Part shown: piece by piece, positions 12,441 to 23,589 of the stretch
How positions within the stretch are numbered: position 1 is the first letter of the stretch
How the letters are laid out: each line of letters starts with the position of its first letter
From: Neonectria sp. B-13
Taxonomy: Eukaryota; Ascomycota; Sordariomycetes; Hypocreales; Nectriaceae
Direction: 5' to 3'
NCBI GenBank assembly: GCA_002682825.1
Contig: NOKP01000002.1
Coordinates: forward strand, 2,821,063 to 2,885,062
DNA length: 64,000 nt
Notes under the pieces: generated by a model
What the model was told of the DNA's origin: nothing
What the model saw: only the letters and a program-made list of their open reading frames with translations
The model's database searches: none
Translations under genes and position numbers: made by a program

Positions 12441-15400
12441 CACACCCGACACACGCGCAAGTTTTCCCAAGGCTTTCCCTTGGCTTCCCAGTCTTTCCCA
12501 GAGGAGTGGTCAAGCCCAAGCCCTCCCCTGCCCTCCCCTGCCCGCCCCTCCCCCCTTTGTGAATTGGCGGCTGGCTTCCACGGATGCAGGTCGGTGTTCT
12601 ATGTATGTACGTACACAGTAGTGATTTTCCTGATGAGTCGTAGCTTCGTACACGCCCTCGGCACCCATATAATTAGATACACATGTACGCATGTCGTGCA
12701 GCAGGTACTTTAACCAGACTCGCCTGAATCCCGACGACGTGGACGCACTGAGGCGCTTGCCGAGGCGGCGCCAGATCTGCCTTACCGCGACCCAATGTGC
12801 AGCATTTTACTCTCGTCGGTGAAGCCCAAGGGCAAGACGTCAAACGGTGCTGCATTATGCGGTGCTGTCCCCGTACACCTCGTAGCCTGTCGACTGTTCG
12901 CCTCAACGGCGATGCGCCCCCCCCCCCCTCCAACAACAACCAAAATGGCCACAGGTCAGCGAGCTCACCGCCAGCCGACCGCGGCGCCCGGAGTTCCCCC
13001 AGGTCCCGGGTGTCGCGTAAGCCGTGACGACCACATCCTCGCAAACCCCATTGTCCCATTGTCGTCATCGCAAGAGGCGGGCGCTTGGCTCCGTCCAATC
13101 GCCTGCCGCCGTCCTCACCTTCCATCCCTGCCTTGGGCTCCGGGTGCCCTCTCCCTGGTTTCCGGTCCTAGCGAGAGCTGTAGCGAGAGCTGTAGCGTCT
13201 TGGTAGGCGACGGTACCCTTCAGGTCTTGTGCTACGAGGAGGCTACCTGTCTGGGAACCCGTCGCATGGCGCCCCACCGCAGGGGAAAAGCCGAGTGGGC
13301 AGACGATGGTCTCGAGGGATGGGCCCAGGGGAAAAGGGGCCGCGGGCGAGCGTCCCGGTGGACTGGGTTGATCTGATGCGTCGGGTCCCGCTAGTACGGG
13401 CTGTCTGTGGAATGACGGATGGACACTACCGGTCCTCCGCCTGTCAAAGAAGACAAGGGTAGGGAGCAAGATCAGAAAAAGGAAGAAGAGAGAATCACGG
13501 ACACAAATAGCTTGCATGGCCAAACAAGGGATACCGACGGGGAAACGAAGAAGGAAAATGTCTGGCGTTTCAGAAGGCTATGTACGCACCTAAGGGCTGC
13601 CCTCCGTACGGACTCGGAGTATTCGTATGCTCTGTATTCGTACCGGAAACAAAGAGAGGATCGCCGCGTACCGGACGCACATTTCCACCCGCGCTGTCTC
13701 TCGGCCCATTCAAGCCACCACGCCGCCGAGGCGGCTGGCTGCCTACCTACCTGCGAATACGCGCCCTCTTTGTTCACCGGCTTGGCCCTCGCTTGGTGGC
13801 ACTGTCCACTGTCCGCTGTCCACATCCCACGACTCCACGAGACGCCTGGAATGACAAAATGAGAGGAGGGTCCATCCATCATCTCGTGTTGATTGCCATG
13901 GCCCCGCAAGCGTCGGCGTAGGCCGTCGCGTTGACCATAGTGTGTAATAACCCCGAGGGGTCCTACATAGTAAGAGGGTAGGGTAGGTTCCTTTGGCCTG
14001 GGTTCATGGGCCCAAGGGCAGGACTCCAAGAGGCTTACTGACTACTACGTAGTACGTTAGAGTGGGCTCCTGAACTCTAGGTTTTGGGGCGACTGGGACG
14101 GGCTGGCCATCGAGCTCAGAGCTGAGGAGCCCCCCGCGAGCGGGCGTACGAATAACTGACTGCGCACTGAGAAGTGCTGTAATGAGTCGGAGGACCGGAC
14201 ATGGGTTGTCAGACTGACCGCTGGTCGCCCCGATTATTCTCGAATTCTCGAAGGTTTCGAAAAGGGGGCAGGGGTGGCTAGGGTGGAGAAGCCTGAGGAG
14301 GTGGAGGGAGGGTGGGTGGTCGTAGGGTGAGGTGAGGGGGGCGTTGATCTAACATGGCCCCGGGTTTCCGCTTCACCAGTTGTCACGAGCTGGTACTCAA
14401 ACACACGTCCTCCTCCTTCTGACGGAGCACAGCTCTAGCTGAGCTCATCCTTGCAGGGGCGGGTAGCATCCCGTGATTCGCAGCAATTTGCCATCACGGG
14501 GAATCTGGCCTGGCTGATCCGGACGAATTGGATCTATCCGAGACGACAAGTCCGCGACCGAGGCGGCGAGGCGGCGACACGGCGACACGGACGGCTCGTT
14601 GAATTGCTCTTACGCACAGCACACACTCGCGCTCGAGCTCGAGCTCGCCCAGTCCGGAGTCGAGGAGCCCAGACCTGCTCTGGCAAACGCTGTTCATACA
14701 TGTTTTTCTTCCCGAGTACGTAGTGCTACGTAGCGCCGACGACCGTCGCTCAAAACCGCGGCGGCCGTCACCATTCCGTCGTCGCACATCTCATGACGTC
14801 GGCCGCGATCACCACCATCCTTAATGACTTTGAGACCGCTCACCCGCTCACCTACTCACCCACGCCCGCACACCCGCACGCGCACGCACGCACTCATCAC
14901 CGACACGACAAAGGCTGAGAGTCTGAGACCAACCGGGTGAGCACGGTCCCTGCGATCGTTGTTGGGAGGATGGGAGGGACTGCCTGTTGGCCCTCGGGGC
15001 CTTTGAGTTTGGGCCTTCGGGGCTTTGGGTGCCTTTGCCTTTCCTGCATCTTGATCTGGCATCTTCGAGACAAGGGCTGATCCAGATCATCGGGTCTCGT
15101 CGCGCACCCGCTCTTCCAGAGGGGGCCGTACGCCACGTCAACGAATCCGGGCATCTGATCGGTCCAATCTCGCCTCTTCTGCAGCCTTGTTTTCCGCCGG
15201 GGTCCTGCTCCGCGCAAACACCCCCGATTGCCGTTTTCGGTGAACCCACCTCACCGGTCTCACGAGGGGGCCTCAGCCGCTTCACCGGGAGGGAGTCCAC
15301 GCTCGCCGCAGCCCGCATCCCACCTCCGATGGCCTGGACAATCAATGTTTCTTTCCCGGGATCGTGCAGCCCTGCTCGCGATTCCGTGCTGTCGATCCCC

Positions 15401-16294
15401 GCCGCCCAGGCAGCCAGCCCAGACGCCAACCCGGACGCCAACCCGGACTCCAATCCAGCACCCGTCGCCCCCATTTCCAATGAGACACACACTTCATCGA
15501 CCCAGCGCTCGGGTCTCTCATCGTCCCCGACAACCGCACGGCACAGTCGACATGGCACGGCTGGGGTTTGGGTTTGCTTTGGACAATGACTTATCATGAC
15601 CCTCAAACGGACAACCCCCCAAAAAGCCACCCAATCCTCTCAGTTGCGACATCTAGACTCGAGTCTTCAAGACACAATGACCTGTCACATCCGGTCTCGA
15701 ACGTTGGGCTGATCGGTGATAGCAGGGGCTTCTGCAGCTTCTGACCGACCACCCAAACCAAGTTCAACAACACCCCAGGCCTCTGGGGAATCGAGCTGAG
15801 CCCTTAACCCTGTCGAACTGAGCCCGTCTCACCGGTGGCCAATGGACTCGGTTTGTCCGTGCCGTTCACAACAGAACACCGCTTTAATGCCTGCAAATTC
15901 CCAAAGGATTGACCGGCAGCAACCCAGCGCCACTGTGATGCATTGCTAGCATCATCAGCCCAAATATACGTCGATGGCGTTGGGTTGGGGTTAGCAGGTG
16001 TGCAAGAGATACAGGGAGGTTGTCTCGCGCCAAGCCATGTTCCTTGCCTTGAGCGACGTAACACAAGAATGGGCCAACACGCGATTTTAGGCGCGCCCGC
16101 AACCTAAGCCTTACTATTCTTCTTACTGTATTCGTACAACCATGGTCCCCAGTCAGTAGGTAGCACAATGCCGCGGTAGCGCAACGCTCTTTCGCTACCC
16201 TGTAGTCTCTTTCATCAGCAGACGTAGTTGTCGATGAGGAAAAACCCTGGGTTCTTTGGTTTTGGCATCATCATGGTTGAGGTGTAGGTGATTA

Positions 16295-16319
16295 ATGAAC
16301 GCGCTGAGAAGGCGTTCAT
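16295..16319. repeat. Perfect 8-bp inverted repeat (hairpin)
   Basis: ATGAACGC at 16295-16302 and GCGTTCAT at 16312-16319 form a perfect stem with a 9-nt loop. No U-tract follows and no gene ends nearby, so its function is unknown. Confidence 0.7.
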
Positions 16320-16940
16320 GGGTACAGCTTACCTCGCGTAGCACACGCTCGCTCCACCTCCCCTACAATTTCGATTGTATAGACGCCATGGTCCGATGAA
16401 ACAATTTGGCATGGTGCCTCGGACGACAGAAACGGCATGTACCTGTCGAAGCGAAGGGGGTCAGCGGTGAGGAGGCGTTTGCCCTCAGCAACCAACTTCC
16501 AAGGTTAGGATGCTTTGCCAATCCGAACGACCAGGAATTCGGACGGTTGACTCCAGTCATGGCCGCGTATGCAACAGGGGATGCCTACTGGCGAAAGCAT
16601 GCATCTTGATTTGCAACGGGTTCATGCCACTATGGTAATCTCATCCCGCAAGGGCTGACTCTATCAATAGGTCCTTTGTCGGTCAGCCAACTCTTCTTTC
16701 AGACATTAACGCCGGCAATAAGGCACGGCCCGAAACGGAAAGCTTTGTCTTCAACTATCTAGGCCGTGGGGCGATGCCTAGATCCTGGAGGATTGTTGGC
16801 CATCGTGCCTATCTCATCGCCCTCAAGGCCGGCCAATGCTTATCCCATTCACTGATACTCGGACATGGTACGGATTGCAACCCGGACTACGCCCGGGTTC
16901 GCAGACATTCCTGTACTGGTGTCCGTGATATGGACCCCTC

Positions 16941-16970
16941 AATGGCAACGGCAAAGGCAACGGCAACGAC
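16941..16970. repeat. (GGCAAC)n short tandem repeat
   Basis: About five GGCAAC/GGCAAA hexamers in tandem inside the gene-poor interval. Confidence 0.8.
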
Positions 16971-18485
16971 AGCGTAGGATCCTGGGGGTTTCCGGTCGGA
17001 GTGGGACGGGCTGCGATGCCAGCCGCTTCATCCGGAAGAGGACCCTGTATCAGTGCTGCACATGGGCCAACGTTCCATTGCCATTGAACCAGCCTTGAGG
17101 TGCCAGAAGTGGCCTCGATCGACACGGCATATCAGCCACTAGGCTCCTTCATCCAGCTTTCCGGGCCAGGCCAGGTACATGTGCAGTCATCGGGTGCTAT
17201 CCTGCCCCGACCCTGTACTGCGGCCAGCTGAGGTCAGGCGGTCGACGGCATCTCCTCCCTAATCGAACGAGTCCCAAGCACGATGCATTGATGCATCGAT
17301 CCATTGATCTTCCCCTTGGTACGACCCTCTTCGAGAATGCGGGGGGTTGTTACCCCCCTGACCCACAAGAGCTCACGGTGGTGCCGCCGCAATGCTTGTT
17401 TGGTGAGATACCTGGTTAGCCCGGTGCGTATCTACGCCATCAACCCGCAACGCCAATTGCTTGGTACCCTATCCCATGCCGCGATTTCAGTAGGCAGTTG
17501 CAAGGCTAGGTGAGATTCCAGCAGGCGACCCCACCCAATGGATCGGGAAGCGCATGGTAGCAGCACGGAAATCCTCAATAGGATTAACGTGTCTTACACC
17601 CCGTAGCCTCCCCGGTCCGAACGAGGCCAACCATGGGTTGGTCCCATGTCAAGTCTTCGCGATAAAGGCGTGCTTGAATATCCGGAAGGATTATTTGTTG
17701 CGGTACGGGCCATGATGCTGCGTATCCAAGGCGCACCCTCCCGTCGAAGGCAATCAAATCTGACTCAGAAAGCCGGCCGCAGGCACAATGGCACCCTAGT
17801 GACGCCGATGAAGATACCTGAGCAGTACCGTGTGACGCTATTCCGGAGGAAATGTCCCAGAAAGTTCAGCTCGCTCACATAATTACTCCGACGACGTGGA
17901 ACGAGCTCTTTGTGTAACGTATACCTGCATGAGGGTTGTCAGGTGTACAAGCAGGTAGTACAGCATCCGGTGAGAACTGGTGAGGCTTGGATGTTAGGTG
18001 ATGACTATTGATGCGTGATTCCGAAGATTGCAAAGTCATGACGCCCAGCGGATGAACAGGGCCACTTGCATACCCGAGTCGCCTCGTATTTTCGGGCACA
18101 GTAAACCGAGTACGTTACCAATGAAGTCATTTTGTAGAAAGTAAATATAGGCTCGGAAGCCTTGGATGACGTTGAGGAACCAACACCAATGCGGAGTACA
18201 GTTCGGGGTAGACTAGTCTATAGGTCGGGTGTCTGGGAGGCTTGGACTGTGCTAACTTAGCCGCATGCACTGTCTTACACACTGTCCGGGCCGGTCCAAG
18301 AGCGACTTCCAGGCATCAGCGGAGTCTCGGCCTGAAGCCTCACCAATCCAACACACGTCAGGCTTCACTACCCCCAGCGCAGAAGTGATTCGACGATCCT
18401 CCCAGGGCTCGACGACCTCATTTCCGTAACACGGCATAGCTCATTTCGTTTGACCGGCCACAAAAAGCCTCTTTCGACATTTGAA

Positions 18486-19206
18486 ATGGCTGGCAAGAAG
18501 GGAGGCGGCGACGGCAGCAAGAAGGCAGCGGGCAACGCTCGCAAGGCCGACGCTGCGGCTCAAAAAGCTGCCGCCGAGACTGCCCGCGACGAAGTCGCCG
18601 AGGCTGACCAGTGGTCGAAAGGATCCAAAAACAACGCAAAGAAGTGAGCACGCGCCGCAGCAAGGACACGACGCATCATGCAGAGCTGACATGCTACACA
18701 GGGAGGCTGAAGCTGCCAAGAAGGCCGAAGCTGCCAGGAAGAAGGCTGAGAAAGATGCCCTCCTCGCCGAGGACGACGCCAACACCCCAGCCAAGGCACC
18801 CAAGAAGTCCAAGGCCCCCGTCAAGAAGTCGCGCGGCCTGGACCTCGCACAGCTCGACGATGACAACAAGCCTTCCGCTCTCAGCGCTTCTGGTATCGAC
18901 AACGCTTTAGATGCGCTGTCGCTGACGGCCGGTTCGGGCGAGGACAAGGTCGATAGGCATCCTGAGAGGCGATTCCCCGCTGCGTTATCCAAGTACGAGG
19001 AGAACCGCCTCCAGGAGATGAAGCAGGACGGCAGCGGTGTTGGTCTGCGTCTGGACCAACGCAAGCAGAGGATTCGGAAGGAGTTTGAGAAGCATCCCGA
19101 CAACCCCTTTAACCAGGTTTCGGCGTCCTACAATGCTACGCGGGATGATGTAGCTAATATCAAGGCCCAAGAAAAGTCCAAGATCGAACAGCGACTCGGG
19201 CGATAA
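18486..19206 (+). CDS. CCDC124/Oxs1-family protein (DUF1014)
   Basis: Small basic, Ala/Lys-rich coiled-coil protein of 220 aa in two exons, 18486-18643 and 18702-19206 (58-nt intron, AAG codon split). The N-terminus MAGKKGGGDGSKKAAGNARK and the QWSKGSKNNAKK block before the splice are characteristic of the CCDC124 family, as is the conserved C-terminal part with PDNPFNQVSASYNATRDDV. In animals CCDC124 binds the ribosome and midbody; the fission yeast homologue Oxs1 acts in oxidative stress. The role here is inferred from the family only. The ATG at 18486 gives the family-like N-terminus. An AATAAA sits 92 nt after the stop. Confidence 0.92.
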
Positions 19207-19607
19207 ATTTTGCGCCCGAGTTGGACACGAGTCCTGTCACATGCGAGGGATCGGTATTGATGAAAACTTACGGCCATGGAGGAGAATCTACCTATTAAAT
19301 AAAAAACTGCTGGCCAGTATCCAGCGCGCTTTAAGAGATTTTGTTACAACCCACGAGCTTGAAGCCTGAATGATTCCTGCTGCGAAAGCTCTTCTGCTTC
19401 CGCGACATCATCGTTGGGTGGCGCATCCGTAACCCCACCAAAGCGACCCCGCCATCGGCCTCTTCTGTCCGGCAGAATTGTAGACCGCCTCATACACCGC
19501 CCAACCGTGTCGCATGCGTCACGTACACACGAACATCCCCAGTTCGCGCCACAGGTGTGTACTTTTTGAACACAGTATCGCTCGTGTAGCGGCCAGATCG
19601 AAGCAGC
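19207..19607. other. Intergenic, 3' UTR of CCDC124 gene and promoter of the UBC-fold gene
   Basis: It contains the AATAAA at 19298-19303 and no other recognisable element. Minus-strand open frames here overlap the next gene's start and look spurious. Confidence 0.6.
19298..19303 (+). terminator. Poly(A) signal candidate AATAAA
   Basis: Canonical AATAAA in an A-rich context 92 nt downstream of the CCDC124-family stop codon. Confidence 0.6.
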
Positions 19608-20772
19608 ATGGCTTCCCTTAAGATGGGGACCCTGCCATCGCTGCGCAGACAGCAACTCCTCTCAGAATTGTACGTACCAAAGCCGCGTCTTCCTCGACTC
19701 TCCCCGCCTTCGTGAGCCAGACTAATTGGGGAGAACAGCGCCGGGCTCAAGCAGGCTTGTCCGGAGGGAATGTTTGTCAGTCTGACACCGGGAGACCCTA
19801 CACTGTGGTCTGGCGTCCTCTTTGTTCGAAACGGTGAGCTCGGCGATCAGGCTTGAAGCGCGCAGGGCTAATCTTGATATCAGGCCCTTACGCGCCAGCG
19901 GTCCTCAGGTTCCAGATCTCCTTTCCCGACTCGTATCCCCAGCTCCCGCCGCTTGTCACCTTCTCTTCCGACATGTTCCACCCTCTCCTCACGCCCTCGA
20001 CGACCTACACATACACGACCGATATACAGGATAGCGGCACCGTGAGCGCGTCCGATCAGGAGCGTCTACCCCCCGGTGGTTTCAGCTTGCGCCATGGCTT
20101 CCCAGACTGGTTTGGACGAGGAAGACGAAGCATAGAGGCAGCTAGACGGAGCGCCAGTCAGCAGTCCGCAAGCCCAGCGCCTACGCAAGGCACGACTAGT
20201 AACCTGACCACGCCGGCATCAAGGGCGTCTCCGGGAGGAGAGGTGCCTCTCTATATGCAAACAAGCAGGAAAGGGATCTCGGCATACGAAATCTTGCGAT
20301 ACGTACGGAGCACCTTTGACGACGAGGAAGTACTCGATTCCGTGCCGTTGACAGCGGCGGGCAACCCAGGGGCTTGGCACGCATGGCGAACCCATCGACG
20401 GGCAACAGGGAAGCTATCGGACGATTCAGCTCCAGCAGAGGATCCCCAGGCGCACGATGAAGAGACCCCGCAGAGCTCTGAAAGTGCCTCGAATTCAGAC
20501 AAGCGAACACAGGCCGCTACAACCACGAGACACCCTGGCGAGTGGAATTGGGATGGGGTCTGGGAAGACAGAGTCAAGACGGCCGTCAATACGAGTCTGT
20601 CGGAATCTATTCTCTATGGCGCAGCGACCACGTCTGATGATATGGTAAGTCACGGAATCATATCTTCCAGGGCATGCTTCTAACGACCCAGATTCGATTT
20701 CTAGAAATGGGAGACAATGACGTAGACTCGGTGAAGGAGAACATCAGACGAACCCTTGGAGGCACAGCATGA
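19608..20772 (+). CDS. Non-canonical UBC-fold protein, FTS/AKTIP-like
   Basis: Predicted 332-aa protein in four exons: 19608-19669, 19739-19833, 19884-20644 and 20692-20772. Introns are 69, 50 and 47 nt. Residues about 25-90 match the E2 ubiquitin-conjugating fold (GDPTLWSGVLFVRNGPYAPA, then FQISFPDSYPQLPPLVTFSS). The region that should carry HPN and the active-site cysteine instead reads HPLLTPSTTYTYTTD, so it is probably catalytically dead. A Ser/Ala/Pro-rich insert follows, then conserved helices (ISAYEILRYVRSTF) and a C-terminal EMGDNDVDSVKENIRRTLGG helix. Inactive E2-like proteins of this shape include FTS/AKTIP, a Hook-FHIP dynein adaptor subunit known in Aspergillus as FtsA. Orthology is inferred, not shown. 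Confidence 0.85.
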
Positions 20773-21406
20773 GCTCGAGTCGGTAGGAATTGCTATAACT
20801 GTGTTGATGTGCGTTACCTTCCTGAATCGTTTGCTCCTGTCAAATCCACCCACAACAACCACTATGCCAGAGGCAAGTGCTGGGTTTCTCAGGAGTTTTC
20901 TACCTGCCTGCCTTGTCGTTATTCAAACTTTCTTCTTCGCAGCAAGAGCGCTGCTGATACCCTTTAAAGTCTTGGTTTATCCTAGTTACTGCTTTGAACC
21001 TGTTCCCTCTTTGATCAAATACCATAAGACTTTATTGTTTGATTCTAGCATGCTCTGACATGGCGACTGTTCTGTGATGCAACGACCAGGATAGCTGGTT
21101 TCAATTCGTCACACATCGTTTCCGTTTATTATCCCAGCTCTTGTATATCCTCTCTCGTGTTCTGGAGCCACGAGTAGCCCCATTGTCAGCGCATTCATCT
21201 GAAACAACCCCCAGCGGCACCTCTCGCAGTCTCGCGTCACGTCACTGTCAGGGCCATCAACGTGCTTAGGCCCAACGTCTAACTCTCGGAGTACCGGAGA
21301 TCTCGATCCAGCCAGTGAGTGTCAGAGGGAAAGGGTCTTGCAGAAGGGTTAACTTGGTCAGAAAACCGGCTCATATTCAAACGACGATCGACAACGCTAC
21401 ACCACG
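20773..21406. other. Intergenic, no gene seen
   Basis: It holds the 3' flank of the UBC-fold gene and the promoter of the next gene on the same strand. A CT-rich stretch precedes the next start. No other element was recognised. Confidence 0.6.
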
Positions 21407-23521
21407 ATGGCATCCACAACTTACGAGGCGCCTCTCAAAGAACTTCGCGCAAACAGACAGCAGACAGCATGGGACAAACCGAGCCCTTTGAGGATATCCA
21501 AGCGGCTTAGCAATCACTGCCAAGAAGACATGTTCGGCTGCCCGAGTGACTTGATCGGCCATAAGACTAGGGGTGGACCTGGATTTCAGGGTGGTAGTGA
21601 CTCGCTGGCAATGCAAGAGCACAGGAGGCCCGATGGTGTCCATCAAGTGGCGGGGAAAGAGAACAAAGTTGCTAATCACAAGTCTCGTGTCTCTTGTTCG
21701 GTGGGACAAGATCAACTTCGCGCCTTGCAGGAGGCTAAACACAGGGCGTGGGATGGCAGCCCGCCTCACCACCAGGAAGTCGCATCATCTAGCCCCTTGA
21801 CCGTGAGAAAAACACGACGAGGACGCATTGGAGCCACAAACCAAGTTCAAGAGATAGATTCTTAGTGTGGGTCCTCCCCTGCTGCTACGTTTTCAGCTAG
21901 TTGCGGCATTCGTCGCGCAGCAAAGACGCGGCCCCCTCTGTCCAACCTCCACGGTGTATCTGCAGATTCCCCCTGGCCGTTGACACCCAGGATCCATGAC
22001 AGTAAGACGCCTTTGACCGGAATATCCACTCTGGTGGAAGCTCTCGATTCCGTATGGCGTCCTGGACCGGCATACGTGTTGGCTCCCCATGTCGAGGTCA
22101 CGTCGGAGATGGCTGCACTTGAGGTTGGAAAACACACGTGGTGGGTGGCAATCGGGATCTCTGGTCGGATCTCAGCTATTCCGAGCGGGGATATGTATCA
22201 CGGGGTCCAGGAGTTCCCGGAGCGGTCAGAAATTCGCATGGGACCGTCTGGCCAGCATCGGCGAGGTTTGTGGAGAGTGTGGACATGGATTTGTCCAGAT
22301 GTTTGAATTATGGGGTACTGACAGGGCCTTCAGGAGACCTGTTTGAATTTGGTAGCCTCTACGACATTGGTATCGAAATACTACCCACCGGAAGTTCATC
22401 CATTCTCCAGGTATTGCGAGAGCAGCCCTTCCCAGTGTAGGTTTGTTGTGCTTGCGGGAGAGTCGAGACTTCACAGGCGTCGGCTGACAAGGAGCAGCAG
22501 TATTTCCGCTGGATCAAGTATCCTTGTCTTAGCACAGATCCAAATCGATGTCAAGCACGCACCGCAAGCCCGGCAATCCCGGCGTGGGCACGTCCGCCAC
22601 AACTCAGAGGATCTGATAGAGGACCTTGCGGCGGAACTGGGAGACGCCCGATTGGGGTATGCGCATATCCGAGTATCATATCGTCACTCGGCCTTTCCGA
22701 CCTTCAAGGACGCTGCAAGTGTGGGTGGCGGCGTGTCCAGCGTCCAAAGCAGGGTCGACACAGTGGCTACAGCATCCATCAACCTCCACAACTCTCAGTC
22801 GCCGTGGTCGCCTCCTCCAGCGCGAGTCCTGGGTACCCTGCTCCCAACCCTCCAACGACACTGGGGTGTGGAGAAGGCGATAGTGGCAATGCGGCAGATG
22901 GAGAACCATACTTGCGCCCCACGCACACTTCCCAAGGCGAAATCCCAAGTGTGGTCGCAACTGGATGTGAAGGATGATACACATCATATTGCCATGCCGA
23001 CGCCCTCCGCGCACACGCACGCTGCGCCGCCTGTGCCTCTGAGACATGCCAGCCTGCAAAGAGACGTCCAGGCCCGAGAACCCCAGGTAGCGATAAGCCT
23101 CTTCGAAGGATTAGGACTAGTGACGCCAGGAGCCGCGTCGGTGACATCGCGAAGGTCATCTTGGACGTCATCGCCTGGAACAGCTCAGGCGGGGCAGCGC
23201 AGACAACCATCCAACTATGTGACAACAGGGCGCGTTCCTGGTCCGTCACCGTCACCAACGGAACCAACAGGCGCGAGACGGCGATCTTCAGCCCATTCAG
23301 AGCAACAGGCCAGCCGCCAAGGTAGCGGCTTGTGGAAGAGGCGATGGCTCGGAGCCGAAACACCCAGTCTGAGGGGCTTGCCACCACTGAAAGTTGATGT
23401 ATCAATGGCGGCTCGGGACCACGAGGCTAGTACTAGTACTACCAGTAGAAGCGGGCCAGTGCGGGAGGGAGCCAAGATCAAGAAGGATGCAGGTCGATGG
23501 GGATGGGGCGCGTGGTTCTAG
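21407..23521 (+). CDS. Fungal protein of unknown function, 639 aa
   Basis: Proposed exons are 21407-21802, 21866-22265, 22334-22436 and 22501-23521. The joins are in frame; introns 2 and 3 have good branch sites (TACTGAC and GGCTGAC just before the acceptors), while intron 1 is less certain. No named domain is recognised. A structured-looking block at about residues 180-290 (EMAALEVGKHTWWVAIGISG, YDIGIEILPTGSSSILQVL, REQPFPV) continues into a region with GYAHIRVSYRHSAFP. The C-terminal half is disordered and Ser/Pro/Arg-rich and closes with RWGWGAWF. The gene ends 68 bp from the convergent ribokinase stop. I consider it a real gene because the block stays in frame across three introns, but I cannot assign a function. 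Confidence 0.72.
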
Positions 23522-23589
23522 TGTAAAGGGCAGACAGAAACAGGGGGTCTGTTGTCTTTGCAGAAACGTCGATATCATTTTTCTTATGT

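Larger units (their letters stand above)
8266..18485. other. 10.2 kb gene-poor interval
   Basis: This stretch separates the divergent MFS and CCDC124-family genes. I scanned both strands and found no domain, no consistent splice structure and no tRNA or rRNA. Long open frames exist because the DNA is GC-rich, but their translations are Arg/Pro/Gly/Ser-rich without family resemblance. Features inside are a CTTATAAG palindrome at 8677-8684 (possible TATA element for the MFS gene), 21 A at 8835-8855, CT/GT/CTGT runs at 9028-9097, TG at 9563-9581, CGCAA pentamers at 12416-12440, a G-rich tract at 11646-11670, a G-quadruplex-like tract at 14306-14327 and a perfect hairpin at 16295-16319. It is not AT-rich, so it does not look like RIP-degraded transposon DNA. 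Confidence 0.55.

Noticed and set aside
14848..15630. Minus-strand open frame of about 260 codons, the longest in the 10-kb interval
   Set aside because: No family resemblance and internal GLASGLASGLA repeats from DNA-level duplication; typical of random frames in GC-rich DNA. Kept out without transcript evidence.
18441..19103. Minus-strand open frame of about 220 codons antisense to the CCDC124-family gene
   Set aside because: Ser/Ala/Leu/Arg low-complexity translation caused by Lys/Ala-rich sense codons.
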